Notes: generated from the letters alone by a model not told the origin. 64,000 nt of DNA from Membranipora membranacea (GCA_914767715.1 OU612071.1:27153681-27217680); one strand, 5' to 3'. Shown: positions 34,526 to 45,269, numbered from the stretch's first letter. Translations and numbers: made by a program.

Positions 34526-35086
34526 CCTAATTTTTCCTTCCGTATATTTTGCGGTTTTGTGGTTTTTTGCTGTAATCAATGGTTAACATATAGAAAATTT
34601 TGCTCCAAGTTTGTGGGAGAATTTCCCCTGTTGTGGCAAGCCTCATTTTTCCTTCCGTATATTTTGCTGTTTTGTGGATTTTGCTGTAATCAATGGTTAA
34701 CATATAGAAAATTTTGCTCCAATATTGGGGGAGAATTTCCCCTATTGTGGCAAGCCTCATTTTCCTCTCAGATATTTTGCGGTTTTGTGGATTTTGCTGT
34801 AATCAATGGTTAACATATAGAAAATTTTGCTCCAAGATTGTGGGAGAATTTCTCCTATTTTGGCAAGCCTCATTTTTCCTTCAGTATATTTTGTGGATTT
34901 TGCTGTAATCAATGGTTAACATATAGAATATTTTGCTCCAATATTGGGGGAGAATTTCCCCTATTGTGGCAAGCCTCAGTTTCCTCTCAGATATTTTGCG
35001 GTTTTGTGGACTTTGCTGTAATCAATGGTTAACATATAGAAAATTTTGCTCCAAGATTGTGGAAAAATTGCTCCAATTGCGGCAAG
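34526..35086. repeat. tandem array, five units of ~105-116 bp, with alternating subtypes
   Basis: Each unit contains ttttgtggattttgctgtaa, tcaatggttaacatatagaa and ttttgctccaa, then a gggagaatttcc-type stretch and a ggcaagcctca border. Units 2 and 4 share aatattgggggag. Units 3 and 5 share ctctcagatattttgcgg, so the array has a two-unit higher-order period of about 215-220 bases. A degenerate half unit lies upstream at about 34440-34520. Because the unit length is not a multiple of three and stops are rare, several overlapping ORFs appear on both strands; these are by-products. Confidence 0.92.
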
Positions 35087-35286
35087 CCTCATTTTTCAGT
35101 TCTAGCTTTGTATTTTTAGTGGTGGGCATCAGCGCTAACGCTTACCGCTTTAACAGTGCCAATACCAGGAGGTTTACATTCACAATGTTTCCATATATCG
35201 ATTTGACACCAGTTTTAAGCCTGAACTTCCGCTTTTAAAGATAGACATTTTTTGATGCGGATACAGACACCTATCTTAATCTTTCC

Positions 35287-35385
35287 GATAAAGCAGCTTG
35301 GCTGTTTGGTTAACGCCCTTGCACACATTGACTTCAAAAGGCATTGAGACGGGAGACTGGGGTTCAAGTCCCGGCCGCAGCAGAT
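35287..35385 (+). mobile_element. tRNA-derived SINE-like head
   Basis: It contains an A-box-like CTTGGCTGTTTGGTTAACGC and, about 50 bases on, a perfect B-box GGTTCAAGTCC (35361-35371), the internal RNA polymerase III promoter. No full cloverleaf with a paired acceptor stem can be drawn, so it is a tRNA-derived element or pseudogene rather than a working tRNA. The downstream body boundary is not visible. Confidence 0.6.
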
Positions 35386-35846
35386 GTTTTCATGTTTTTT
35401 TCTTCTTGAAAATCGTTAAAGTGTTTGTAAAGGAACAGGGTTCTTGGTATCATTTTTGAGCTTGAATTGAGATTAAGACAGCTATCACACATGCATTTGC
35501 ATGAAAAATAAGTCTTCAGGGTTACTTGGTCTGGTAGGTTTGGGGGTTATAAGTTAACACTATCGAGTTACCTACTCATGCACAGCCCAACTTGTCCAGG
35601 CGATTTGTAATGAGCCTATTATGGGAGAAATACAGTAATATTAGTGACTATTGTGGTTAGATAACAACTTTTGCAAATACATGACAAAGTCACTCACAAG
35701 TCTGTCGATGACATAAAAGTTCAAATTTAATGAGTTGAGACCGCTAATCAAAACAACCTTCATTTCTGTTATGAGCCCATGTTGAAGAAGAGATTAGAAG
35801 AACCGCTGTACCAAAGATTATAAATACTGACATTACATTACAATCA

Positions 35847-36197
35847 ATGACTATGACCCATTCCCTGTCCACAGCTTTTCAAGCATGTGATTTTCATTTT
35901 GCAAACAGCTGCGCTTGTTTGCTCTGTTTAAATAAGATTACACTGGAGCAATGGATTCTTCCTGCTGACAAAGCCTTGGTTATTTCAGATTTACCTAAAA
36001 ATGGTTCATACAATGCTTTATGGTTAGTACCAAATCTTGCGATAATATCCAACACTAGCCCCCCAAATAAGATCCATACTGATGAAATAACTCAAAAACT
36101 TGACAAATTAATTTCCTATGTGACTGATGTGTGCTTTGACAGAGGTTCTCATATGGCCTGCTGCACTCAGTCAGTAATATTGATAGTCCATGTTTAG
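35847..36197 (+). other. coding-like ORF of unknown status
   Basis: A 116-codon frame with no recognised domain. The middle (KITLEQWILPADKALVISDL) has coding character, but I see no splice signals, promoter or homologue in the window. Kept only as a possibility. Confidence 0.15.
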
Positions 36198-36768
36198 ATG
36201 TGCTGAGTATCTGTGATGCACAGATGGACAAGATCTGATGTAAAATAATATAGAAAGTTTCTCAAAGTATTCCACTGCTTACACGATTATCAATACTCCT
36301 CTCTTTAGGAGGCAGTCAAATTCATTAACATTTTTCATCACCGTGAAGTCTGAAATAACTAGATGACAATTTTATTTACTTCAATTTACTTTGTCACTTG
36401 TAAATTCCAGTTTTTTATGTAAACAACAAAGTTTACCCGAGAAAATCTTGTGAGTCCAAACATCAGAATATTTGCAAAAATTGTTGTAAAGATTCTTAAA
36501 ACTTCAAATCATTCAGTATTAATCATCGCATGCTTTGGATTTTAACATCATCTTTATGCCTGAAATGTCGAGATTCAAAAACAAATTATTTTAGATTTTT
36601 TTGCAAATTAGAAAAACATCCAGTCTACATGTGTAAATTTTGTATCTTCCATTGAAATTCTATTGAAAGCCACTAATCATAAAGCATAACGGCTGAAGAC
36701 AGAGTTTGATTGGAATGTCTTATCTGAGAGTGATGGGGCGAACATTTTTACACTGAAACAATGACGAG

Positions 36769-36969
36769 TTGGCAGCCTCCCTGGTTGCGCAACAGCGTAA
36801 ACACACCAATTATGTCAAACCACCGAAACTGACAAAATGCACTGAGGGATCGATGAGATTGATTGAGATGCTCATCAACACACAGGGGTGGCTTCATGCT
36901 GCTGGGGCCGGCCATGAGGAGGTTGTTCTAGAGAAGGCCTCGAAACAGCGCTTGACTCATGGTTTCTAG
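36769..36969 (+). other. coding-like ORF, unknown
   Basis: The frame reads LVAQQRKHTNYVKPPKLTKC and then GSMRLIEMLINTQGWLHAAG, with a higher GC content than its surroundings. That suggests past coding selection or a transposon origin. It ends at a TAG with no splice context. No family recognised. Confidence 0.25.
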
Positions 36970-37582
36970 CTGAAGACCTGTGTGTTATGCAGTGGTACGC
37001 GCACCACTGTATGTTGTATCATACCTGTCTTATCTTAGTATTTATAATCTTCAATACAATCCATGTAGCCACAATCTCATTTATTCATCAAATAAATATA
37101 AACAAAACCTTGAAATACTTTAGCCATGTATTGATCTGCCTTTATATTGCCAATTTCTATCTCGAGCAGTAACCATGGTTAACTGAAAATGTTGTATCTG
37201 TCAAAGCACTGTGGGTTATTTCAAGTGGCCGAAATCATACAGATTTAAACTTGAGTGGTGTGACTACCTCAGGGACATTTTCCCTATGATAATCACATGG
37301 ACTATAATTTTCACTCTCGCTGTCGGATGAGCTACTGTTGTAATTTTTGCCGTGCTTGATTTCGATCGTTTGCTTTGTCATTCAATTACAAAATTTTATA
37401 CACTAACCCATTTTACCAGCTAAGCCACATACCATGGGACAAATTGACTTTGCATTGTATTCACTCATTCATTCAATAGATAAATTCTGTGTGGTTTAAT
37501 ATTGTATGCAGGGAATATAAAAACCACTGTGTCATAACAAAAAGTCTTATTTACGAGATACTGTTTATTCCCATTATAATCT

Positions 37583-37658
37583 AAGGTACTAAAAAGTTAC
37601 TATTTTCTGCAAGTGATCACAACTCTAAAGGAGAAAAATAGTACCTTTTTAGTACCTT
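37583..37658. repeat. short foldback (inverted repeat)
   Basis: The arms AAGGTACTAAAAAGTTACTA and, inverted, aatagtacctttttagtacc pair over about 24 bases with one mismatch and enclose a ~28-base loop. The internal GGTACTA repeat makes the stem nearly palindromic. It may be a tiny foldback transposon or a transcribed hairpin. Confidence 0.8.
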
Positions 37659-38334
37659 CTCATCCCAACTTTGAGTGAAAATAATTCTTAACTGGGCCAC
37701 AGGCTGCTTTTGGACATAGCATAATGTTCTAAACTAGACTGAGAGCTCTAGAATGATACCAAAAACCTGTTCCCTTTACAAGCACTTTAATATAGCATTC
37801 ATCATTCAAAATGGGAGTGGACCACTCATTCGAGGCATGGAACCACAGTGATAACTCCACATTATTTGAATTTTCTGCTGGTTGTAATGCAGCAGCTCAG
37901 CTCTTCCACATGTAGCCTAACTGGGCTTGAACGCATGTAACTGAGCTTAATTCATTTGCCTGCATTCGGAGTTGTCCCCCCTCCATAATAACACACGTAA
38001 TTAGGATAGGTGATCATTACAAGGGTGATGATATCATGGAAATAAGGTTTTATGAATTTATAGAAATTTATCAACTGTTCTGATAGGTAAATGCTTATGA
38101 GTTGAGATTGTCACATCAATACTACAACCAACAAAATCAACTCTCAAACCAAGGTTTCTTCCTGCTCTATCTGATTAAAGTTTTTTTTGGTCTGATTGAG
38201 TTACGCATCAACATACTGTAACAAAACGGTGGCTTTAAAAAAGTGTTTTATTTCAAACTATATGGCATTATCTTTGCTGTGCTACTCTTTGCAGATTGAG
38301 GTATAAAAAATGGATTAACTGTAAAGATTGATAA

Positions 38335-38515
38335 AAACGATTAACTAAAATGTTAAAAATATTTGCCAAAAAGGTCCCTTGTGTTACTGATTTCCACCTA
38401 TTTCAAAAAAGATTAATGACAAAGTTTAACTGTAAAGTTAGAACTTGTTCCAAAAAGGTCCTTGCTGTTACTCCTTTCCAACTATTTCGAAAAAAATTGA
38501 GAAAACATTTAACAA
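38335..38515. repeat. tandem duplication, ~85-bp unit, two copies
   Basis: Both copies share ccaaaaaggtcc, gttact, ttccacctatttc / ttccaactatttc, aaaaa(a/g)att and acaaagtttaac-like blocks. They lie just beyond the stop of the DUF3987-like gene copy B. Confidence 0.65.
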
Positions 38516-38550
38516 CATAGTCAAAAGTATATTCCAAATAATACTTCATT

Positions 38551-38874
38551 TTACATAGTTACATAATATTTTTTTGTTAATTTACGATTGATGTCATCAA
38601 GACAGGCCTGAGAAAGTTTGTTTTTGTAATGTCTTTTGAAGACCACTGACCGGCGTTGCTTGCCTTGCTTCATCATCCCAAAGCCAAGATGTACAAGCCA
38701 TTTGATGGAGTTTTTGGCCTGTTCAGCGGTGGCCTTGCCTTGAACTGGCACTAAGCCGTTGTTAGCGAAGTCCCTTGTAAGCAGTTCAGTTTCATTCATT
38801 TTAAACAGGCGGACAAGTTGCCTCTTCGGGTCAGCCATTATGTCTTTTTCATTGAACATACTGTCTAGGTCCAT
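38551..38874 (-). CDS. DUF3987-like gene copy B, terminal exon
   Basis: The acceptor is good (tttctctttattttgaag) and the frame is open from MDLDSMFNEKDIMADPKRQL to TAA at 38551-38553, with TAEQAKNSIKWLVHLGFGMM and KQGKQRRSVVFKRHYKNKLS as central blocks. The alternation of helices with a basic RRSVVF strand fits a winged-helix C-terminal domain as described for copy A. It begins in phase 0, matching the donor of the exon at 40757-40936. The 1.9-kb intron between them carries an interspersed repeat (38940-39720) and a second one (40382-40576). Family assignment is inference. Confidence 0.6.
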   Translation of the reverse strand: MDLDSMFNEKDIMADPKRQLVRLFKMNETELLTRDFANNGLVPVQGKATAEQAKNSIKWLVHLGFGMMKQGKQRRSVVFKRHYKNKLSQACLDDINRKLTKKYYVTM

Positions 38875-38939
38875 CTTCAAAATAAAGAGAAATGATTGAA
38901 TTATTTGTAACACATGACCTTAACGACAACAATTAGACC

Positions 38940-39720
38940 TAATGAGCCCAGAAACAGCACAATCAGACAACTAGAACTGAAGTCACAACTTATCAAAGTA
39001 AGGCCTGGCTGATGCTTGCCAGCTTTGCATAGCATGCACATTCGTATATTATGTCTAACATTTCAAACTTGGAGTCTTGTAGTACCACCAAAAGTAATGA
39101 AAAGAGTTTAATCAATCATAGCTTGTGCCATTAAAGGGCAACAAAGGTTTCGCAGCAATGCATTAATGGGTAGTAAATAATGTGCTAGGCAGCATCAGCT
39201 TTGTGCATTACTCGATGCAAAACTCAAACTAGTTGCTGACTCTAAGCTGGGTAAGGTTCCAAGACATTGCTGTAATAATGATAGAGCAAAGGCTAAATAA
39301 TAACAGGAACAGGAAACTGCTCTGTGGTATTCTATTGTAGCTGAGTTTGAGTACCTGATGGATGAAATGTTTCAGAAGAATTCTGGCTGAATAATCATCC
39401 GAATTAGATTTGTCTTTTTCCCTCTGCAGAAGGTGCAATCTGCTATTAATCAATGAGGGCCAATGAGAAGGTGTTTGAAACCCTGGTTGCCCTTTAAATC
39501 CCATCCCAATGTACAAAAAATGAAGGAGATTTACCCCACTTTGTTTTGACTTAAACAGTGCCATATACAAAAAATCTGGAATATTGATCGAAACTCCTGA
39601 TTTGACCTCACACATGGACTCTCCAATCTCATGAGTGGATGTTGAAAGAGTCAATTTCAATGCCTGATTACGCAGTTTCTGTTAATCCAAGAGAGTAAGA
39701 TTGTTTTGGAATCTTATTTT
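38940..39720. repeat. interspersed repeat, longest copy (relatives at 2.8 and 16.2 kb)
   Basis: This ~780-base copy contains the segments seen separately at 2795-3260 (its middle) and 16200-16620 (its two ends). The 143-codon open stretch inside (39229-39660, minus) has no recognised domain, and the relatives do not keep it open, so I do not call a gene. Confidence 0.65.
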
Positions 39721-40381
39721 CATGGGTGCTCTAAAGGAAATCATGTGTTTCTTGACAAGTTTTCTTATATCGGGTGACAATGGGTAGCTAACACTTTTAC
39801 ACAAGCCATGTATGTTGTTCTTGTCTCCTCATAGTCACCAAAACTCCAAGAACTAATAATGTAAATTCAGAATAAGAACTGTGAGAGAAATCAGCAGTTT
39901 TCATGCTGTACGTAGCATAAGTGATAATTGACTCTCATACAAATAGCAAACCAGGATATTGCGCACGCACAGAGGGTAAACTTAAGGCAGATTCCTGCCT
40001 GAAGACTTGACATATACCCAATCGCCAATACAATTCTAGCTTTTTGTTGATGGAAGGTTCAATTCAAATCAATTAGAGATATTATTTCACAACCTAGTAC
40101 AAGATTTCACAATTTAGGCCTTGGTTTAAGCTTAGACTTTCCTATGTGAAACATTTAATACCCTTGAGAACTGTTCTCAGTTTCAGCAACTAGTATAATA
40201 TGATTCACTTTCAAATTTGGGTGAATTTCGGTGAATGCTGGACGCAAAAATTAAAAGACTAGTGACAAGGGCGCTGGATTATAGTGAACTGTCTCAGCCC
40301 CCTCCCTGGTATCAGGAAGAGTCAGCTTAATCCAGGCATAGCTTTCCTGCAATGATGTTTATGCCCATTGATGATATGTAT

Positions 40382-40576
40382 GTATGTTGAGCTTTATTAT
40401 TTTATCCTCCTAAAACCATTTGTGGGTGGTACACTGGAGTGAAATTACAAGATTAAAAAAGACAGGGCTCTAATAAAAATATAGGTCAGTAAGAACAAAC
40501 AGTAAGGCATTATAACACCTTAGAAAAATTATAAAAGAAGCTATTTTGCAGTTTTGCAGTTTTTTAAATATGAATG
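40382..40576. repeat. interspersed repeat, copy 2 (partner at 20111)
   Basis: Nearly identical to the copy at 20111-20295 and in the same orientation. It sits in the intron of the DUF3987-like gene copy B, so its insertion can be polarised against related loci. Confidence 0.8.
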
Positions 40577-40756
40577 TCCTTAGCCAGAACACATAGTTTG
40601 CAAAAGCAAAGTAATACGGATGAAGGCTTAAGTTGACTTGTTATAACCCTGTCTTGGCAACAAAGTCAAGACAGGCTAACTTGTTATGTGCTCTCTGGCT
40701 ATATTGATTGATATTTGGTGTTGATTATGTTGGGATGTTAATTGGGATTATCTTAC

Positions 40757-40936
40757 CTTTTCCTCCACACCAGTGATTCCCATCAACTGCCTTTTCTCTC
40801 TGTTAATGTAGTCCATAATGGCTATTGCCTCCTCAATCTGACACTGATCAACATTGTACTCGGGTGCTGGCTCTACAGGCTTGTTGACAGCGTTCTTGGC
40901 TGCCTTGAGTACCATGGCTAGTCGAAGAACCTGACC
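40757..40936 (-). CDS. DUF3987-like gene copy B, penultimate exon
   Basis: Exactly 60 open codons between acceptor ctttattgttacag and donor GAAAAG|GTAAGA, phase 0 at both ends. It reads GQVLRLAMVLKAAKNAVNKP, then QCQIEEAIAIMDYINREKRQ and ends GITGVEEK. The LRLAMV block and following helix match copy A (32815-33000) codon for codon in position. DUF3987 proteins are known from phages and plasmids, linked to helicase/primase-type replication; in animals they are rare and usually mobile. Upstream exons should lie beyond 40.9 kb on this strand, but I could not identify them. Both exons found are open, so this copy may be functional. Confidence 0.62.
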
Positions 40937-41252
40937 CTGTAACAATAAAGATTTCAATTGCATATAACATAGACTCAGCTTTTGTTGATGGTATCACTTG
41001 GACACTTGGAGTTATCTACTCAGATTGTTTTGATTGTTGTTATTTGGATTGGGTAAAATAGATTAACAACAAAGTGAAAGTGGAAAACAAAACGAAACTA
41101 ATAATTCCAATATGATACATGTTTTAAATAATTGATGACTGCAACAATTTTTAACCGGCATTGCTACTTAGCAATCAGCTATGATGAGGACACCTATTAA
41201 TCTTAGAACTCTCCCGCCGTGGGCCATCGGACAAGGGGCAAAAGTCTGGGGA

Positions 41253-41264
41253 GGGGGGGGGGGG
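41253..41264. repeat. poly(G) run, 12 G
   Basis: Uninterrupted G tract next to another short G run (ctgggga), a second G-rich spot comparable to 26672. Confidence 0.85.
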
Positions 41265-42204
41265 CTCAGACTATCTTTGAACATGTCAAATATTCAGAAT
41301 TAAAATATTGGCTTGGTGGGGACGTTTAACACATTAAACGAGATTGTTGTATCGGATCGAGAAGTTTGGCAACGAATCAGTTGATTTATTGTACCCTGAA
41401 ACATAGGTAAATACAGCAATCAAAGAAAGTACATTAAAATTGACAAAATAAAAGCCACAAAAATGCCATGAAGAAAATTCTCAGAATTGAATAACACTTT
41501 AACCAACCAATCAGGCAAAAAATACTTCACAAACATTGCATCCTTTAGCAGCATTAATTAACCTATGATAGAAGGGGTGATAATTACACTGTTACGATAA
41601 AAATGTTACTTAATTAATTCTTAATACTTTATTCAACTCACAAATGGTGACTGGTTAGGTCACTTCTCGATCTAATAGGTGTGTATCGATCTAATACTAG
41701 TTGATCCATCAGGTTTCTACAGTGAAAAGTAACGTAAAAGAAGTAAAGAAAATTGTCACAATTAATTTCAGTCGCCTTTTCTTACAAAAATGATTTCAAT
41801 AATACGTAGGTAATAATAGTAAAACAAGTATAATAAAACATTAAACTTACATGTCCTCTTGAAAGTCAGTATTGTAGTGAAGATGAATTTATAGCCGATA
41901 AACTTTGTAAATAAAACTCTGGCTACATTTTTCTGATTAAATGTGCAGAGAGAAAATGCGTCCTGCTTCTACTTGCTTCTCTAAGGTAATGACAACATGA
42001 CTACGGCAATGATAATATGAATTCTGCAGTAATCTGAGTGAGGTCACAACAAATTTGGCCTCATGGTTTTGCTGGCGACCTGACCTGATGCCACAAATTC
42101 AAACAATTTGTCAAATTTTTAATTAATACTGACAAGACACTTGACAATTCACACCAGCAGGTTGCTGCATAACCACACAGGAGATAATAATAATTTGATA
42201 ATTC

Positions 42205-42471
42205 ATGAATAGGCTAATTGATTTTGCAGTTCAAGAAAACATCCCAATACAATCGTTCAGGGACTGCAATGATTTAATAAATACTCTAACTTCCACAAAA
42301 CCACAAAATCCACAATCCAAATTGAAATTCAGTCTGAGAATAAAATTCTACTTTTCTGAAGTATTCATTGTTGGGGTAGCATTAGATTCCCATATGAAAA
42401 ATGCAGTGGATTATCTTAGGCTACAGAATTCCCGCAATTTTATGTACACAGACCTCACACATGTTCACTGA
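42205..42471 (+). other. coding-like ORF, unknown
   Basis: 88 codons opening MNRLIDFAVQENIPIQSFRD with coding-like composition, ending at a TGA before a stretch where traces continue in other frames. It may be the start of a decayed plus-strand gene together with 42665-42916. No domain recognised. Confidence 0.25.
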
Positions 42472-42664
42472 TGTTGGTTTGACCTCAAACAATATCGATG
42501 TCTGTGACATAATAAAGTTGTGTTCTCTTTCATTCGTTCTGATCAAGTGAGGGCAAATCCATGTGGAAATTAATCTTGAAATTGATCTAGCCAAGGAGTT
42601 GATCTAACTCCTTGATCTAGCGCTCTAGACTTTTCTACAAATCCACATTTCAAATAAAAACAGT

Positions 42665-42916
42665 GTGGGTTTTGATCTTGAATTTGAACTAGGACACCAC
42701 AAAACTACTAATGAAAACAGGGCACACAATAGAGCTGTTGTGACAATATACATAGATATAAATGTAAACAAATCATGTTGTTTTGATGACACTGTGGCTT
42801 TTTGCCCAGTTGATAGTAGAATATTTAACCCAGTTTATATTCAGCAGCTGTACACCCCATATAATAATGGTTGCCATACAATATGCATCATACCAGAACT
42901 CAATTCAAAAGCCTAG
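42665..42916 (+). other. coding-like ORF, unknown (possible relative of 45853-46188)
   Basis: The frame contains SCCFDDTVAFCPVDSRIFNP. The plus-strand exon at 45853-46188 has QCFDATVECPINATDIKQVM in a similar setting, so both may derive from one duplicated, Cys-containing coding unit. No splice border was found here. Family not recognised. Confidence 0.28.
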
Positions 42917-43092
42917 AGAGGTCAGTCACAGAGTGCATTTTTAGTTACATACAAACATAATGATGATGATAGGAGGTTTGTCTCAAGTAAAACCAACCAA
43001 TTTACTTGAAGGGAGACTTGAGTCTGTTTTTTTTCAATATTAATTTATATAGGAAGATAAAATTGCTATGTAACTTTTCTATGTATACTCAC

Positions 43093-43306
43093 TTGTAGGT
43101 TTGTTCTTGATGGTGGTGAATCCTGCAGCAATTAGCTCACCAACAATCTCCCCTCAGGCATTGGCTTTTACCCCTCTGGTGTCACTAAAAATGACATCAT
43201 AGTTGTCATATAGACATGGTCTAGCCCTAACACATTCTATCAAGCACTCTTGCCAGGTCATGGTAGAATTATCTAGTGTCTGCTGTTATGATTCTGAGTC
43301 TGACAT
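43093..43306 (-). pseudogene. MADF-domain (Myb/SANT-like) protein, first exon, with stops
   Basis: From an upstream ATG (43306) the frame has a TAA after MSDSES. It is open again from a second ATG at 43261, reading MTWQECLIECVRARPCLYDN. This is the signature of MADF domains: Ile/Val, two arginines and Pro-x-LeuTyrAsp. About 20 residues later the conserved Trp position is a TGA in the phrase KANA-stop-GEIVGELIA. The exon ends at a good donor (CTACAA|GTGAGT). MADF proteins are DNA-binding and often encoded by PIF/Harbinger-type transposons. The two stops indicate a dead copy. Confidence 0.6.
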
Positions 43307-43675
43307 GATGAATTATGATTTTGATATATTTTATCAGCTGAAAAATTGACTCTTGCTTGAGAAATGTGAGCGCAGAAACTAGTACTCAAACTTCAGGACT
43401 CCTTCATAAGAGTTGACTGGCCAGTCAGCCAATCACAGTTGACCGTGGGAAAATTCCCGGTCTGAAAAGTCTGTTGTGACAAACGTTCAAAACCGTACGC
43501 CCAAAACACGGCCGGGCCGACTTTTCCTCGGTGCTGGTCGGTTCACCCGTCAAAAAGCAGGCTCGGCCGGTTTGTTTTGACGGATTCGGCCCAGTGTGGA
43601 CAGACCTTTAGACTAGTCATATATCGAAGAAAATAAAATTTTACGATGAACGAAATCTCTAAGTATACATTTCAC

Positions 43676-43754
43676 CTGTTTTGAACGTTCTTGCAATTAA
43701 TTTGACTCCTCCATCTGCATTGACAAAAACAACATTTTCTGCCTCATTTCCTCC
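43676..43754 (-). CDS. possible short exon, unknown
   Basis: A 79-base open stretch between an acceptor ending ...cattatag and a donor ACAG|GTGAAA. It reads GGNEAENVVFVNADGGVKLI and then ARTFKTG. It lies between the MADF exon and the exon group at 44.4-45.6 kb, all on the minus strand. Family unknown. Confidence 0.35.
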
Positions 43755-44451
43755 CTATAATGACACAACGTCATCGAATCAAGTTTTTGTTCAGGTATTC
43801 ATTTTCAGTAGCTCGGCAGCTTTCCAACAGTATATGATATGTTGATATTCGGATTGGTCTTTGACATTACCTTTACGATGTCCTTCTGTTTTGTGGGTTG
43901 TATAATCCTATGCTTTCACTTTCATGTTCTATAACTGCTACATAAGAGCCATTTGTTGCCCAAAGTGGACGCAAATAGACCCCATAGGGAATGAATACAG
44001 ATAATCAGATGCAGTGTCACTATATTTACCTACTGTGCTAAAAATATCTCTCCATCATTTGATCACAATGTTATTTCCTTGATGTGTGACAGAAATACAC
44101 TCCAGAAACAAATGATTCAATACACTAAGAAACCCAGTTAGGCTCAATGTTGTTAGTTGAAAGCTGTTGAGTAAGAGTGAGAAGTTTTGTACAAGTATGT
44201 CCTTATTGGAAAAACTGATGGGGACGTACATCAAGGTACCAGCTATTGTGATAAAAATGGCAAACTGAATACGTGAATACTGAGTTGTCTGTCCTTTTTC
44301 AGTGTCACAAAAACTCCTAGTTTAATTTAATTAGCAGCACCGACATATCCGATGCAAAACAAACAAAATATCAAGATATTGGTAATCCAAAGATCAATCC
44401 TTAAAAACTTCTGGTTTTTACCCAAATATAAGACCGATAATGCTCTTTATT

Positions 44452-44839
44452 TCACCATTTAACAGTTTCTATGTAACATAGCATATATGCCACACTGTTG
44501 TAATTCACTGATTCGCTCTGGTATATAGACCGATCGGTCCTAGATAGTGCACTTTGATCGTCGTATAAAATGGAAGTTGCTGTCACAATAGAGCTTAGCA
44601 ATATAATCCTGTAGAGTTGTGGGATCTGACACACGATCGAATGGTAGGGCTGTCCAAACATGGCTCTTAGGCTCTTGATTTTTGGGGCGACAAATAAGTC
44701 TGTGTAGAGCACTGAAAACACTAGAGAGTTGAGGTGGAACCGTGAGGTATCTCTGCAGGTCCGATACTCCTGGATCTGATAGGCCAGTCTCTGGAGCTCT
44801 GTCAGAGCCCTGACCATTCTTGAGACTTTCCTCATCTGC
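44452..44839 (-). CDS. exon of an unnamed, probably transposon-linked gene
   Basis: Acceptor catcaaatcctatttttag; the frame is open for ~128 codons from MRKVSRMVRALTELQRLAYQ through FHLNSLVFSVLYTDLFVAPK and SLRAMFGQPYHSIVCQIPQL to YRIILLSSIVTA. The FHxxxxxxLYxDxFVxPxIxSLxxxFGxxxH and PxxYRII patterns recall multi-copy hypothetical proteins of cnidarians and molluscs that behave like transposon genes, but I cannot name the family. After the TA the sense probably degrades. A competing frame is also open for ~95 codons, which I rate less likely. Confidence 0.45.
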
Positions 44840-44898
44840 CTAAAAATAGGATTTGATGTGGTAGCTCCTCAAATCAGTTTGGAATAATGTTTTTGAAG

Positions 44899-44987
44899 TC
44901 ATCCAGCGGATAACAGTTCATACAGTTCCAGTCCAAGCTCCTCTAGTGAATGCCCCTGCAACCATAGGGCTGGTAGCCTTCTCACAC
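44899..44987 (-). CDS. exon upstream of 44839, same unnamed gene
   Basis: After the acceptor gttattttgccag the frame reads RRLPALWLQGHSLEELGLEL and then YELLSAG before a stop. It is strongly helical. Its position just upstream of the 44839 exon and matching character suggest one gene, but no clean donor was found, so the copy may be decayed. Confidence 0.35.
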
Positions 44988-45109
44988 CTGGCAAAATAAC
45001 ATGATTGGATTCAGGGCCTCAGATGAATTAAAGCTATATTAGTAGAAAAAGTTCTTACAGCATCCTAGATATATTACTAGCCTATTGATGTTGCTGATTG
45101 AAAATGTTC

Positions 45110-45269
45110 CAGACCTAAGATCTCCATCTGATTGAATGACCTTGTATGTGACAATTGAAGGGATGCTACCTTCCGTAGTAGTATTCAACATTTCTTTGAG
45201 TGGCCCTACGCATTCATCACCTCTCCTTTCTACTCCAATATTGTCCAGTTGTTGCTGTACAGCTTTTTT
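45110..45269 (-). CDS. exon, same unnamed gene cluster
   Basis: The acceptor cttaacattagtag is followed by an open frame KKAVQQQLDNIGVERRGDEC, then VGPLKEMLNTTTEGSIPSIV, then TYKVIQSDGDL. The lower border is uncertain because the frame stays open to about 45043. Composition is clearly coding-like. No domain recognised. Confidence 0.4.

Noticed and set aside
34527-35238. Overlapping ORFs on both strands of up to ~100 codons with repeated CCNQWLTYRKF-type peptides
   Set aside because: They are produced by the ~112-bp tandem array; the frame changes from unit to unit, so there is no selected protein.
39229-39660. 143-codon minus-strand ORF with a hydrophobic stretch (SSFLFLLLFSLCSIIITAMS)
   Set aside because: It lies inside an interspersed repeat whose other copies do not keep the frame open; no ATG context or splice signals.
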